DNA of 64,000 nucleotides from Siccirubricoccus phaeus (GTDB lineage Bacteria; Pseudomonadota; Alphaproteobacteria; Acetobacterales; Acetobacteraceae): assembly GCF_008360935.1 (NCBI RefSeq), contig NZ_SRXO01000012.1:141810-205809 (forward strand), read 5' to 3'. Position numbers and translations under genes: made by a program. Position 1 is the first letter of the stretch, and every line of letters starts with the position of its first letter. A model generated the notes under the pieces. That model was not told the DNA's origin. It saw only the letters and a list, made by a program, of their open reading frames with translations, and did not search any database. Positions 34,129-42,368 of this stretch are shown one piece after another.

Positions 34129-35091
34129 TTATTGCCGGCCCATGCCGATGCGCCGGGCAATCCCGCGCTGCATGGCCAATTCCTTCGCCAGATGCATGGC
34201 GAATTCCTCCGGCGTGGCACCGGAGGGCTCGGCCTCGCTCTCGCGCATCAGCCGTTGCAGCAGCGGCGTCTGCAGCGCCTCCGCGGCGGCGCGCTGCACC
34301 GTCAGGATGCGATCGCGCGGCACGCCGGCGGTGGTCCACATGCCGGCCATGCCGATCAGCTCCCACTCCTTGTAGCCAGCCTCCTGCATCGTCGGGACCT
34401 CGGGGAAGGAATAGGCGCGATGCGTGCCGGTGTAGCCGAAGGCGCGCAGCCGCCCGGCGCGCAGATGCGGGTCGGCCGGCGGCAGGGTGGAAAAGGTGAG
34501 GTCCACCTGGTCCGCCAGCATGGCAGTGATGGAGGGGCCGGTGCCCTGCAGCACCAGGGTCAGCAGTTCCGCCCCGGTGTATTCGCGGAATTGCTCGGCG
34601 CCGAGATGGGTGATGTTGCCGATGCCGGTCATGGCGCAGGTCAGCCCGCCCGGCTTGCTCTTCGCCAGCGCCACCAGCTCCGCCATGTTCTGCGCCGGCA
34701 GGGTGGCACGGCCGACCAGCATCATCCCGTTCCCCTTGTTCACCAGCGTAACGGGCGCCAGATCGCGTTCGGGGTCGTAGGGCAGCGGCACCGTGCTGAA
34801 CACGATGTTCCCGATGAAGCTGCCGGTGGTGTAGAGCAGCGTGTAGCCATCCGGCCGCGCCGTCGCCACCGCCTGGGCGGCGACGATGCCGTTCGCGCCT
34901 GGCCGGTTCTCGAACACTACCGTCTGGCCGAGGATGCGGGACATCTCCTCGGCCAGCGGCCGGCCGTTCAGGTCCAGCGGGCCGCCTGGCGCAAAGGGCA
35001 CCAGCAGGCGGAAGGGGCGGTCCGGGAACCGCTCCGTCTGCGCCAGGGCCGGCGTGGCCAGGATGGAGAGCAGGAAGGCACGGCGCTTCAT
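34129..35091 (-). CDS. TctC/Bug-family periplasmic binding protein
   Basis: The 320-residue protein starts with a signal peptide (MKRRAFLLSILATPALAQ). It has the Bug-family core, with FPDRPFRLLVPFAPGGPLD, VVFENRPGANGIVAAQAV and PDGYTLLYTTGS. Such proteins bind carboxylates and small aromatics for tripartite tricarboxylate transporters. No TctA/TctB membrane genes are near, so it is an orphan binding protein. Its ATG overlaps the stop of the preceding hydrolase by four bases. Confidence 0.92.
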   Translation of the reverse strand: MKRRAFLLSILATPALAQTERFPDRPFRLLVPFAPGGPLDLNGRPLAEEMSRILGQTVVFENRPGANGIVAAQAVATARPDGYTLLYTTGSFIGNIVFSTVPLPYDPERDLAPVTLVNKGNGMMLVGRATLPAQNMAELVALAKSKPGGLTCAMTGIGNITHLGAEQFREYTGAELLTLVLQGTGPSITAMLADQVDLTFSTLPPADPHLRAGRLRAFGYTGTHRAYSFPEVPTMQEAGYKEWELIGMAGMWTTAGVPRDRILTVQRAAAEALQTPLLQRLMRESEAEPSGATPEEFAMHLAKELAMQRGIARRIGMGRQ

Positions 35092-35903
35092 CCGGTTCGC
35101 TCCCGGCTTGTGTCCAACAGGAAGGGGGTGATGGCGGCGGCGATGCGCTCCGGCGCCTGGATGGTGCCGACATGGCCCAGCCCCTCCAGCAGCAGGGTGC
35201 GCGCGCCCGGGATCTCCCGCGCGATCGCCAGGGTATGGGCGGGCGGCACCAGCCGATCCTCCGCCTGCGCCAGCACCAGGGTGGGCGCGGTGATGCCGCC
35301 GAGCGGCAGGCGCGGCGCCTCCGGGACCAGCGCGTTGCGGCGGGCGCGCTGCGCCGGGGTGCGGGTGCCGCCGGCGAAGCGGCGGGCGAGTTCCGGATGC
35401 GCGGCGAGATGCGCCTCCGGGTAGAAGAAGCGGGCGATCTGCGCCGCATTGGCCGCCGGGTCGGCACGCAGCCGGGCGAGCGTCTCGGCCGCCTCCGGGT
35501 TGATTTCGGCGATGCCCTGGCCGATGCGGATGGCGGCGGAAAGTACCAGCCGATCGATGCGGCCCGGATGCCGCACCGCCAGCGCCTGGGCGATGACGCT
35601 GCCGAGGGAGCTACCGAAGACATGCGCCCGCTGGTAGCCGAGGCCTGCGATCAGCGCCGCCGCGTCATCCGCCAGCGCCTCGATGCCGTAAGGCGCCTCC
35701 GGGTTACGTGTCTGGCCGGAATCGCGCTGGTCATAGGCGAGGCAGGTGAAGCGGGTGGCGAGATGCGCGGTCAGCGCGGCGTACTGCGTATGGTCCGCCT
35801 CCGCGCCATGCATCAGGACCAGCGGCGGCCCTTCGCCGGTGACGGCGCAGGCGATCTCCACCCCGCCGCCGATGGGGATGTGACGGATCATACCGGCGGC
35901 CAT
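35088..35903 (-). CDS. Alpha/beta hydrolase
   Basis: The 271-residue enzyme has the oxyanion loop LVLMHGAEADHTQY, the nucleophile elbow GSSLGSVIAQ (Ser, about residue 104), and the catalytic His in GLGHVGTIQAPE near the C-terminus. The Asp is likely in QAEDRLVPP. The ATG at 35903 nearly overlaps the LLM gene stop at 35905; an ATG four codons later (35891) is also possible. It is one of two alpha/beta hydrolases in this operon and may cleave an ester, lactone or ring-fission product. Confidence 0.88.
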   Translation of the reverse strand: MAAGMIRHIPIGGGVEIACAVTGEGPPLVLMHGAEADHTQYAALTAHLATRFTCLAYDQRDSGQTRNPEAPYGIEALADDAAALIAGLGYQRAHVFGSSLGSVIAQALAVRHPGRIDRLVLSAAIRIGQGIAEINPEAAETLARLRADPAANAAQIARFFYPEAHLAAHPELARRFAGGTRTPAQRARRNALVPEAPRLPLGGITAPTLVLAQAEDRLVPPAHTLAIAREIPGARTLLLEGLGHVGTIQAPERIAAAITPFLLDTSRERTG

Positions 35904-35904
35904 C

Positions 35905-37125
35905 TCAGCCGACCTCCACCGGCGCCACCTCGCGCAGCCGCGGCAGCACTTCCTTGCTGAAAAGGCGGATGCCCTTCTTCGACTCTTCATGGGTCATGTA
36001 GCCGCTGCGGCCGATCAGGCAGAGATGCCCGAAACCGCCCACCTTGTCGTAGAACTCCATGATCTGGCGGTGGACGCTGTCCGGCGTGCCGGCGAAGAGG
36101 ATGCCCTGCTGCATCGCCTCCTGCGCCGTCAGCCCCATCAGCTTCTGCGCATTCTGGCTGGCCGGGGCGACGCCCTTCTCGGCATCCGTCAGGGCGAGGC
36201 CGGCAGCGGCGCGCGGCTTCGTGCGGTAGAGGCCGGGCGCCGCCTGGGGCGGCGCCGCGCCGGGGAGGAATTTGTTGTATTGCGGCGCGGATTTCAGGCT
36301 GGTGTTGAGGAACCACAGCAGCTTGGTCCCGCCCTCGATCCCTTCCTCCTCCGTCTCGCCGACATAGACCATGGCGGCATAGGCGAAATTGTCGGTCGTC
36401 ACCTTCGGCAGCCCGGCCTCGCGCCGTGCCGCGCGATGCGCCTCATAGGCCTTCTTCGTGCCTTCCGGCCCGCGCAGCACCAGCACATGCGTCATGCCGC
36501 GGCGGCCGACCTCGGCAGCGCTGCGCGGATCGCCGGTCGCCGCCCACATGCGTGGATGCGGAAGCTGGTAGGGGCCTGGCCAGATATTCACATGCCGGTG
36601 GGTGTAGTGCTTGCCCTCCCAGCTGAAGGGGCCGTCATGGCTGGTCAGCGTCTTCTTGATGAGGTCGATCGCCTCCCAGAAGCGCTCCTCATTGTTCACC
36701 GGCTGCATGTTGGAGCTGGCGATCTCGGTCCCGCCCGATTTGACGAAGCCGATCTCGAAGCGGCCGCGCAGCAGGCAATCCGCGGTCGCGTACTCCTCCG
36801 CCACCCGCACCGGGTCCGGCCGCAGCGAGATCAGCGTGCCGAGGCTCAGCACCCGCACATTCCTCATCTGCCGCGCCAGGATGCCGGTGATCATCGGGTT
36901 GGAGCCGATGAGGGAATTGATCCCGGCATGATGCTCGATGCAGAGGACGTTCATGCCCAGCTCGTCGCAGAGGGCGAATTCGTCCAGCACCTCATGGAAC
37001 AGATCGGCCGCAACCTTCGGGTCGCAGAGCCGGTTGGGCAGGCTGGCACGGACCGAATCCGCGGCATCGGTGATGGCCTTGTCCACGAAGGGATAGGGGA
37101 TTTCGCATTGCCACCAGGCGTCCAT
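35905..37125 (-). CDS. LLM-class (luciferase-like) flavin-dependent oxidoreductase
   Basis: The 406-residue protein belongs to the bacterial luciferase/alkanal monooxygenase-like family. Diagnostic stretches are CIEHHAGINSLIGSNPM, VLSLGTLISLRPDPVRVAEEYA, FEIGFVKSGG and FAGTPDSVHRQIMEFYDKVGG. It uses reduced flavin supplied by a reductase not seen nearby. ATG 37125 gives MDAWWQCEIPYPF; the frame upstream to 37347 runs into the neighbouring hydrolase. It sits between the two hydrolases, consistent with ring or side-chain oxidation followed by hydrolysis. Confidence 0.9.
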   Translation of the reverse strand: MDAWWQCEIPYPFVDKAITDAADSVRASLPNRLCDPKVAADLFHEVLDEFALCDELGMNVLCIEHHAGINSLIGSNPMITGILARQMRNVRVLSLGTLISLRPDPVRVAEEYATADCLLRGRFEIGFVKSGGTEIASSNMQPVNNEERFWEAIDLIKKTLTSHDGPFSWEGKHYTHRHVNIWPGPYQLPHPRMWAATGDPRSAAEVGRRGMTHVLVLRGPEGTKKAYEAHRAARREAGLPKVTTDNFAYAAMVYVGETEEEGIEGGTKLLWFLNTSLKSAPQYNKFLPGAAPPQAAPGLYRTKPRAAAGLALTDAEKGVAPASQNAQKLMGLTAQEAMQQGILFAGTPDSVHRQIMEFYDKVGGFGHLCLIGRSGYMTHEESKKGIRLFSKEVLPRLREVAPVEVG

Positions 37126-37148
37126 GGTCGTCTCTCCGGAAGCGTTGC

Positions 37149-37931
37149 TCAGCGGGCCAGGAAGCCGATGACGTGGTCGGCGAAGGCGTCGGGCTGCTCG
37201 ATCTCGGGGTGGTGGCCGGCGGCGGCGATCCGGGCAAAGCGGGCGCCAGGGATCAGCCGGGCCATCGCCTCGCCATAGGAAGGCTTCACGATGCCGTCCG
37301 ACTCGCCCCACAGCACCAGGGTCGGTGCCTTGATGGCCGGCAGCCACCAGGCCAGCCGTGGCTGGTGCATGTAGGGGTGCCAGCCATAGAGCGAGAGCGC
37401 CTCGCGGCTGCGGTGCAGCGCGATCAGCTCGGCATCTTCCATGGCGTCGTAATCCGGCGCGTGCCGCGGATCATGCCAGGTGGCGGCGCGGACCTTGTCC
37501 GGATGGGTGTTGAAGATGTCGAGGATGTCCGGCGTCTCGCGGTCGCTCACCTTGATGCCGAGCGCATCGACCAGCACCAGCCGCTCGATGCGCGATGGCA
37601 TCCGCAGCGCCAGCTCCGCCGCCAGCCAGCCGCCGAAGGAGGACCCGATGAGCGAGAGGCGCGGTTGGCCGAGGGCCTCGATGAGCTGCGTATAGAGGTG
37701 CAGCAGGTCATAGACGTTCTCGAAATCCTTCGGCCTCGGCGTACCGCCGAAGCCGGGATGGGAGGGGGCGATGAGCTGCAGCCGCCGTCCCAGCAGTTCC
37801 AGGAAGCGGGCCCGCGGCGGCGCCGGCTGGAAGCCGTGCAGGAACAGCACCGGCGCGCCGGCGCCGCTTCGCAGCACCTCCATCTCGATGCCGTGGATAG
37901 CGATGCGGTTGGTGATCGTCTCGGTTGGCAT
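37149..37931 (-). CDS. Alpha/beta hydrolase
   Basis: The 260-residue enzyme shows VLFLHGFQPAPPRARF (oxyanion loop), the nucleophile elbow IGSSFGGWLAAELALRMP (Ser about 97), LWGESDGIVKPSYGEAM (Asp) and AAGHHPEIEQPDAF (His). It resembles C-C bond or ester hydrolases of catabolic pathways. It ends 23 bases before the LLM gene start and begins 32 bases after the MFS gene. Confidence 0.9.
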   Translation of the reverse strand: MPTETITNRIAIHGIEMEVLRSGAGAPVLFLHGFQPAPPRARFLELLGRRLQLIAPSHPGFGGTPRPKDFENVYDLLHLYTQLIEALGQPRLSLIGSSFGGWLAAELALRMPSRIERLVLVDALGIKVSDRETPDILDIFNTHPDKVRAATWHDPRHAPDYDAMEDAELIALHRSREALSLYGWHPYMHQPRLAWWLPAIKAPTLVLWGESDGIVKPSYGEAMARLIPGARFARIAAAGHHPEIEQPDAFADHVIGFLAR

Positions 37932-37963
37932 GGCGCCTCGCTTCGCTCAGGGGTTCCGGGGGG

Positions 37964-39298
37964 TCAGCGCGGCAGCGCCTCGTCGCGGGTCTCTCGCCCC
38001 AGCAGCATGGCGAGGATGCTGAGGACGGCGAGGCAGGTCATCACCGCCGCCGCCTTGTTGAAGCTGCCGCCGAAGGGCACCACCAGCAGGCCGGCGACCA
38101 GCGGGCCGAAGCTGGTGATGATGCGGGCGGTGCCGTTGCAGAAGGAGATGGCGGTCGCCCGCGCATGGGTCGGGAACAGCTCCGGCAGATAGACCGCATG
38201 GCCGGAGAAGACGCCGATGACCAGGAAGCCGAAGATCGGCAGCACCATCGGGTAGTGCTGCCAGCCATCCAGGCCGAGATAGAGGTACAGGCCGGCGGCG
38301 ATGGCGCCGAGATTGTAGAAGATGACGGTCGGCCGCCGGCCGAACCAATCGGCGAGGAAGCCGAAGGCGGCATAGCCGGCGATGCCGCCGAGGCCGAACA
38401 ACATCATGCCATTGCCGATGTGCTGGATCGCCGCGGTGCCGGTGATGCCGTCCTTCTCCAGCATCAGCCCCTGGATGGTCGGCAGCCAGATCTGCGTGGT
38501 CCAGATCGAGAGCAGCGTGCCGAGGCAGAACAGCATCCCGATGAAGGTGCTGAAGCGCAGCTCCGGACGGAAGAGCTGGCGCAGCGGCGCCTGCATGAAG
38601 GCCTGGTCCTCGGCACTCGCCGTGCCGCCGCCGGCGCGGATGCTGGCGCGGCGCGCCTGGACGGCGGCGAAATGCGTCGGCTCATGCGTGCCGCGACGCA
38701 GCAGCAACAGCAGGATCGCGGGCAGGATGCCGGCGAAGAAGACATAGCGCCAGCCATAGGGGCCGAGCAGGTTGTACACCTGCCCGCCGATCAGCGGGCC
38801 GAAGGCGCCGCCGGTCATCATGATGCCGAGCACCTTGGCGCGATGCGCGCCATGAAAGGCCTCAGCCACCAGCGCGATGCCGACCACCGCCTCCGCCCCG
38901 GTGCCGAGGCCGGCGAGGAAGCGGAAGAGGCCGAGCTGGAAAGGGGTTTGGGCAATGCCCTGCAGCGCGGTGCAGACGCTGAACAGGATGATGCTGATGG
39001 CGAGCGTCCGGACCCGGCCGAGATAGTCGGCAACCACGCCGAAGACCATGCCGCCGATCGCCCAGCCGAGCAGCCCGACCATGGCGAGGTAGCCGCCGAC
39101 CCGCCCGATCTCCGCCGTGCTCGGCGACCCGCCCAGCAGCTCGGTCAGCGCCGGCCGCAGGACGATGGCGAAGAGGCCGAAATCCGCGGAATCGAGCGCC
39201 CAGCCGAGCCAGGTGACGCAGAAGATGCGCCATTGGTAGCGGGTGAAGCCGGCAAAGCCGGTAGTCCGGCCTGCCTCCAGCTCTGTCGCGCTGCTCAT
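37964..39298 (-). CDS. MFS transporter, aromatic-acid or metabolite:H+ symporter type
   Basis: The 444-residue protein has twelve predicted membrane segments. The N-terminal WALDSADFGLFAIVLRPALTE motif and the DYLGRVRTLA loop between segments 2 and 3 fit the AAHS/SHS major facilitator group. It is the first gene of the catabolic operon and the likely uptake route for its substrate. The ATG at 39298 is chosen; the longer frame to 39532 lacks conserved sequence. The TetR regulator is divergent, 471 bases away. Confidence 0.9.
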   Translation of the reverse strand: MSSATELEAGRTTGFAGFTRYQWRIFCVTWLGWALDSADFGLFAIVLRPALTELLGGSPSTAEIGRVGGYLAMVGLLGWAIGGMVFGVVADYLGRVRTLAISIILFSVCTALQGIAQTPFQLGLFRFLAGLGTGAEAVVGIALVAEAFHGAHRAKVLGIMMTGGAFGPLIGGQVYNLLGPYGWRYVFFAGILPAILLLLLRRGTHEPTHFAAVQARRASIRAGGGTASAEDQAFMQAPLRQLFRPELRFSTFIGMLFCLGTLLSIWTTQIWLPTIQGLMLEKDGITGTAAIQHIGNGMMLFGLGGIAGYAAFGFLADWFGRRPTVIFYNLGAIAAGLYLYLGLDGWQHYPMVLPIFGFLVIGVFSGHAVYLPELFPTHARATAISFCNGTARIITSFGPLVAGLLVVPFGGSFNKAAAVMTCLAVLSILAMLLGRETRDEALPR

Positions 39299-39722
39299 GA
39301 CCTTTCCTCCCGGGGCGCGTTCAGCGCGCCTTCTGCGCGTGCGGGCACGCTCCGCGTGTCCGTTCCATGGGGGTGAGGCCGGCGCGGCGCACCGCCAGCA
39401 CCTGCGGCAGATCGTCGGCGAAGGCCGGGGGGCGGCGTGTTCCGCCGCGCAAGCTCGCCTCCCCGCGGGCGAAGGGGCCCGGCCGGCCAGGGCTGCGGCC
39501 TGGCGGGGCGGCCCGCTCCGGCGGCACGGCAAGCACCCGCCATCAGCGCCCTATGCGGGAACTGCATGGACACTCCTCCCTCGGGCGAAGTGCGGTTCGG
39601 CCGCCTCCGCCTCTCGACCGGGCACCTCCGCGCGACATGCGGATGGCGCCCCGGCTGCTGCATCTGCGGGCAGGCCGCCTGCCGGATGGTCGCGCCCAGA
39701 GGCGGCCGGCCCGACAGGAGGT
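39299..39722. other. Intergenic region without a supported gene
   Basis: The divergent space between the MFS gene and the TetR gene is GC-rich, and open frames on both strands show no recognisable domain or ribosome site. The promoter of the MFS-led operon must lie here, but no convincing -35/-10 pair was found on the minus strand. Confidence 0.6.
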
Positions 39723-39751
39723 TTGCCTCAATCAAACGATTGTTTTATACG
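39723..39751 (+). promoter_or_regulatory. Promoter and possible operator of the TetR gene
   Basis: TTGCCT (39723-39728) and TATACG (39746-39751) are spaced by 17 bases in an AT-rich patch, leaving a short leader to the ATG at 39770. AAACGA and TCGTCT flank the -10 box as imperfect half sites (ACGA/TCGT), suggesting self-repression by the TetR protein. Confidence 0.5.
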
Positions 39752-39769
39752 GTCGTCTGAGAGTCAAGC

Positions 39770-40468
39770 ATGCCGGATCGGGGAATGGGCAGCAGCCTTC
39801 TGGAGGCGGATCGGCGGAACAGCGGTCCGGATACGCCGGCGCGCACCATCGACCGGATCCTCAGCGCCGCCGCCCGGCTCTTCGCCGCCCGCGGCATGGC
39901 CGGCGTCGGCCTGCGCGAGATCACCGCCGAGGCCGGGGTCAACCTGGCCGCGGTGAATTACTATTTCGGCTCCAAGGAGAAGCTGCTGGAAGCGCTGTTC
40001 CTGCGCCGGGCGCAGCCGATCACGGCAGAGCGCCTGCGGCTGCTCGCCCTCTGCGCCGAAGGGCCGGGGCGGCCGCCGATGCTGGAGCAGTTGCTGGAAG
40101 CCTTCCTGCGCCCGGCTTTCTCGCTCGGCCTCGAGGCAGGCGTGGATGGCGCCACCTTCGGCCGGCTGCGGGCGCGGCTCGCGGTGGAGAGCGAGGAGCT
40201 TTACCGCCGCATCCTCGCGCAGGCCTTCAACCCCAGCACCCGCGCCTTCCTGGAGGCCATCGTGCGGGCCCTGCCGGAGGTGCCGCGGGCCGAGGTGGAA
40301 TGGCGCTTCCACTTCATGTTGGGCACGATGATCTATACCATCGCGGATAGCGGCCGCATTCAGTCGATCACCGATGGGAGTTTCCGGTCGGGCGATGTCG
40401 AGATCGCGCTGGCGAAGCTCGTGCGCTTCCTAGGCGCCGGCTTCCGGGCGGCGCCGCTGGGCGACTGA
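39770..40468 (+). CDS. TetR/AcrR-family regulator
   Basis: The 232-residue protein has an N-terminal TetR helix-turn-helix, RILSAAARLFAARGMAGVGLR to VNLAAVNYYFGSKEKLLEALF (about 29-75), and a C-terminal ligand-binding domain. The C-terminal type, with FHFMLGTMIYTIAD, resembles the CerR-like group. It is divergent from the MFS-led catabolic operon and probably controls it together with itself. Confidence 0.9.
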   Translation: MPDRGMGSSLLEADRRNSGPDTPARTIDRILSAAARLFAARGMAGVGLREITAEAGVNLAAVNYYFGSKEKLLEALFLRRAQPITAERLRLLALCAEGPGRPPMLEQLLEAFLRPAFSLGLEAGVDGATFGRLRARLAVESEELYRRILAQAFNPSTRAFLEAIVRALPEVPRAEVEWRFHFMLGTMIYTIADSGRIQSITDGSFRSGDVEIALAKLVRFLGAGFRAAPLGD

Positions 40469-40823
40469 AGCCGGCCGGTGAGCGGGAAAGGCCGGAGGCG
40501 TCCGCCCCTGCGGCGCGGCTGATGCCAACTCCCACCAGGCCCCATACGCCCGCTCGCGCATTCCGATGCGCCAGGGCTGATCGACGAGACGGGGAATTGG
40601 CATCACGCCCGGGAAGGGCAAGCATGCGTTCATGCAGTGCGGTGCACGAGGTTCTCTGGCTGCGCTGCGCTCCATCAACTGGCTTTCCGATCACCCTGTC
40701 CTCGTGGCATCCGCTATCGCACGAGATGTTTTCTCTCCCCATGCGCCACGAAAATGCCAAACCCTCGCCAAAACCGGGTGATCTAAGTCCGGACGATGCA
40801 TTCCTGTTACTTCGGAGGTGCCA
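40469..40823. other. Intergenic region without a supported gene
   Basis: The 355 bases between the TetR gene and opgG have mixed composition and several short frames on the minus strand, none with a recognisable domain. The opgG ribosome site CGGAGG (40813-40818) lies at its end. No clear promoter or terminator was found. Confidence 0.55.
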
Positions 40824-42368
40824 GTGTTCCGTCGCGACCTGCTCGCCACGATGCCCGCCGCGTTCGCCCTTTGGCCGGCGCGGGATAGCGCTGCCCAGGC
40901 TCCTGCCAATGAGGGGCGCCAGCAGCCGGCGAATGCTCCGACCCCCTTCAACGGCAGCTCCGTCCGCGCCATGGCGCGTGACCTGGCTTCCAGGCCTTTC
41001 CGCGCTCCCGACAGCGACCTGCCGCGCGGATTATCGGACCTGACCTATGACCAATACCGGGACATTCGCTTCAATCCACAGCGCGCCTGGTGGCGGGACG
41101 GCGGCCTGCCTTTCCAGATGCAGCTCTTCCACCGAGGCTTCTTGTACCGGCAGCGCGTGGAAATATACGAGGTTGCCGAAGGCAAGGCGCAACGCATCCT
41201 CTACAGCCCGGACCTCTTCGCCTTCCAGAATCTGGAAGCGCCGCAGCCAGCGGATCTCGGCTTCGCCGGCCTCCGTCTGCATGCGCCGGTCAACCGGCCG
41301 GACTATTTCGACGAGATCTGCGCCTTCCTCGGGGCCTCCTATTTCCGGGCCGTGGCCAAGAACCTGAATTACGGCTTATCGGCGCGGGGGCTGGCCATCA
41401 AGACGGCGGAGCCCTCCGGCGAGGAGTTCCCCTTCTTCCGCGCCTTCTGGGTGGAACGGCCGCGGCAGGGCGTGAACTCCATCACCGTCTGGGCGCTGCT
41501 CGACAGCCAGAGCGCTGCCGCTTCCTATCGCTTCACCATACGCCCGGGCGAGGACACGACCTTCGACACGGAAGCCACGGTGTTCCCCCGCGTGGACCTC
41601 GATACTGTCGGAATCGCGCCGTTGACCAGCATGTTCTGGTTTGCCGCCAATGACCGGGTCGGCATCGACGACTACCGCCCTGCCGTACACGATTCGGACG
41701 GGCTGATGATGCTCAGCGGGCGTGGCGAGCAGATCTGGCGGCCGCTGCAGAATCCACGCGACCTGCAGGTGAGCTATTTCAGCGACGTGAATCCGCGCGG
41801 CTTCGGGCTGATGCAGCGCAAGCGTGCCTTCACCAACTATGACGACCTGGAGGCGCGCTACGAACGCCGGCCCAGCGCCTGGGTAGAGCCGATCGGCGAT
41901 TGGGGTGAGGGGCTGGTGCAGCTCGTCGAGATACCAACCGGCTCAGAGATTCACGACAATATCGTCGTTGCCTGGCGGCCGAAGCAGCCGCTGCAGGCCA
42001 AGGGCGAGTATGGCTTCGTCTACCGCCTGCACTGGGCGCCGCAATGGACCGGCCAGAACGACCTGGCGCGCGTGACCGACACGCGGGTCGGCGCCGGCAT
42101 CAATAACCAGGATACGCGCCTCTTCGTCATCGGCCTCGCGGGCGGGAAGCTGGACGCGCTGCCGGCCGACGCACAGCCTGCGCTGGAAGTGACGGCGGAC
42201 AAGGGCGAAATCCGCAACACCGTGGCACAGCGGAACGCCGAGACGGGTGGGTGGAGGATTTCCTTCGAACTTGCCCCGGGCAACGAGACTCAGGTGGAGT
42301 TGCGCGCCGTGCTGCGCCAGGGCGATCAGCCGCTGGCGGAAAGCTGGATGTACCGATGGGCCCCGTGA
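40824..42368 (+). CDS. opgG: Periplasmic glucan biosynthesis protein OpgG/OpgD family
   Basis: The 514-residue protein is the periplasmic MdoG/OpgG factor needed for osmoregulated periplasmic glucan synthesis. The signal peptide carries a Tat-like FRRDLLA motif before a hydrophobic stretch, more like OpgD than OpgG. The core starts at SDLTYDQYRDIRFNP and includes SFFRAFWVERP-type and DYRPAVHDSDGL stretches. The GTG at 40824 is favoured because CGGAGG ends five bases upstream; GTG 40818 would overlap the ribosome site. It overlaps opgH by 13 bases. Confidence 0.93.
   Translation: MFRRDLLATMPAAFALWPARDSAAQAPANEGRQQPANAPTPFNGSSVRAMARDLASRPFRAPDSDLPRGLSDLTYDQYRDIRFNPQRAWWRDGGLPFQMQLFHRGFLYRQRVEIYEVAEGKAQRILYSPDLFAFQNLEAPQPADLGFAGLRLHAPVNRPDYFDEICAFLGASYFRAVAKNLNYGLSARGLAIKTAEPSGEEFPFFRAFWVERPRQGVNSITVWALLDSQSAAASYRFTIRPGEDTTFDTEATVFPRVDLDTVGIAPLTSMFWFAANDRVGIDDYRPAVHDSDGLMMLSGRGEQIWRPLQNPRDLQVSYFSDVNPRGFGLMQRKRAFTNYDDLEARYERRPSAWVEPIGDWGEGLVQLVEIPTGSEIHDNIVVAWRPKQPLQAKGEYGFVYRLHWAPQWTGQNDLARVTDTRVGAGINNQDTRLFVIGLAGGKLDALPADAQPALEVTADKGEIRNTVAQRNAETGGWRISFELAPGNETQVELRAVLRQGDQPLAESWMYRWAP

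Noticed and set aside
37925..39376. 483-codon plus-strand frame opposite the MFS gene
   Set aside because: Asp/Glu/His-rich product is the shadow of membrane-segment codons on the other strand.
39295..39735. 146-codon minus-strand frame upstream of the MFS gene
   Set aside because: Low-complexity Arg/Gly/Pro product with no ribosome site or recognised domain.
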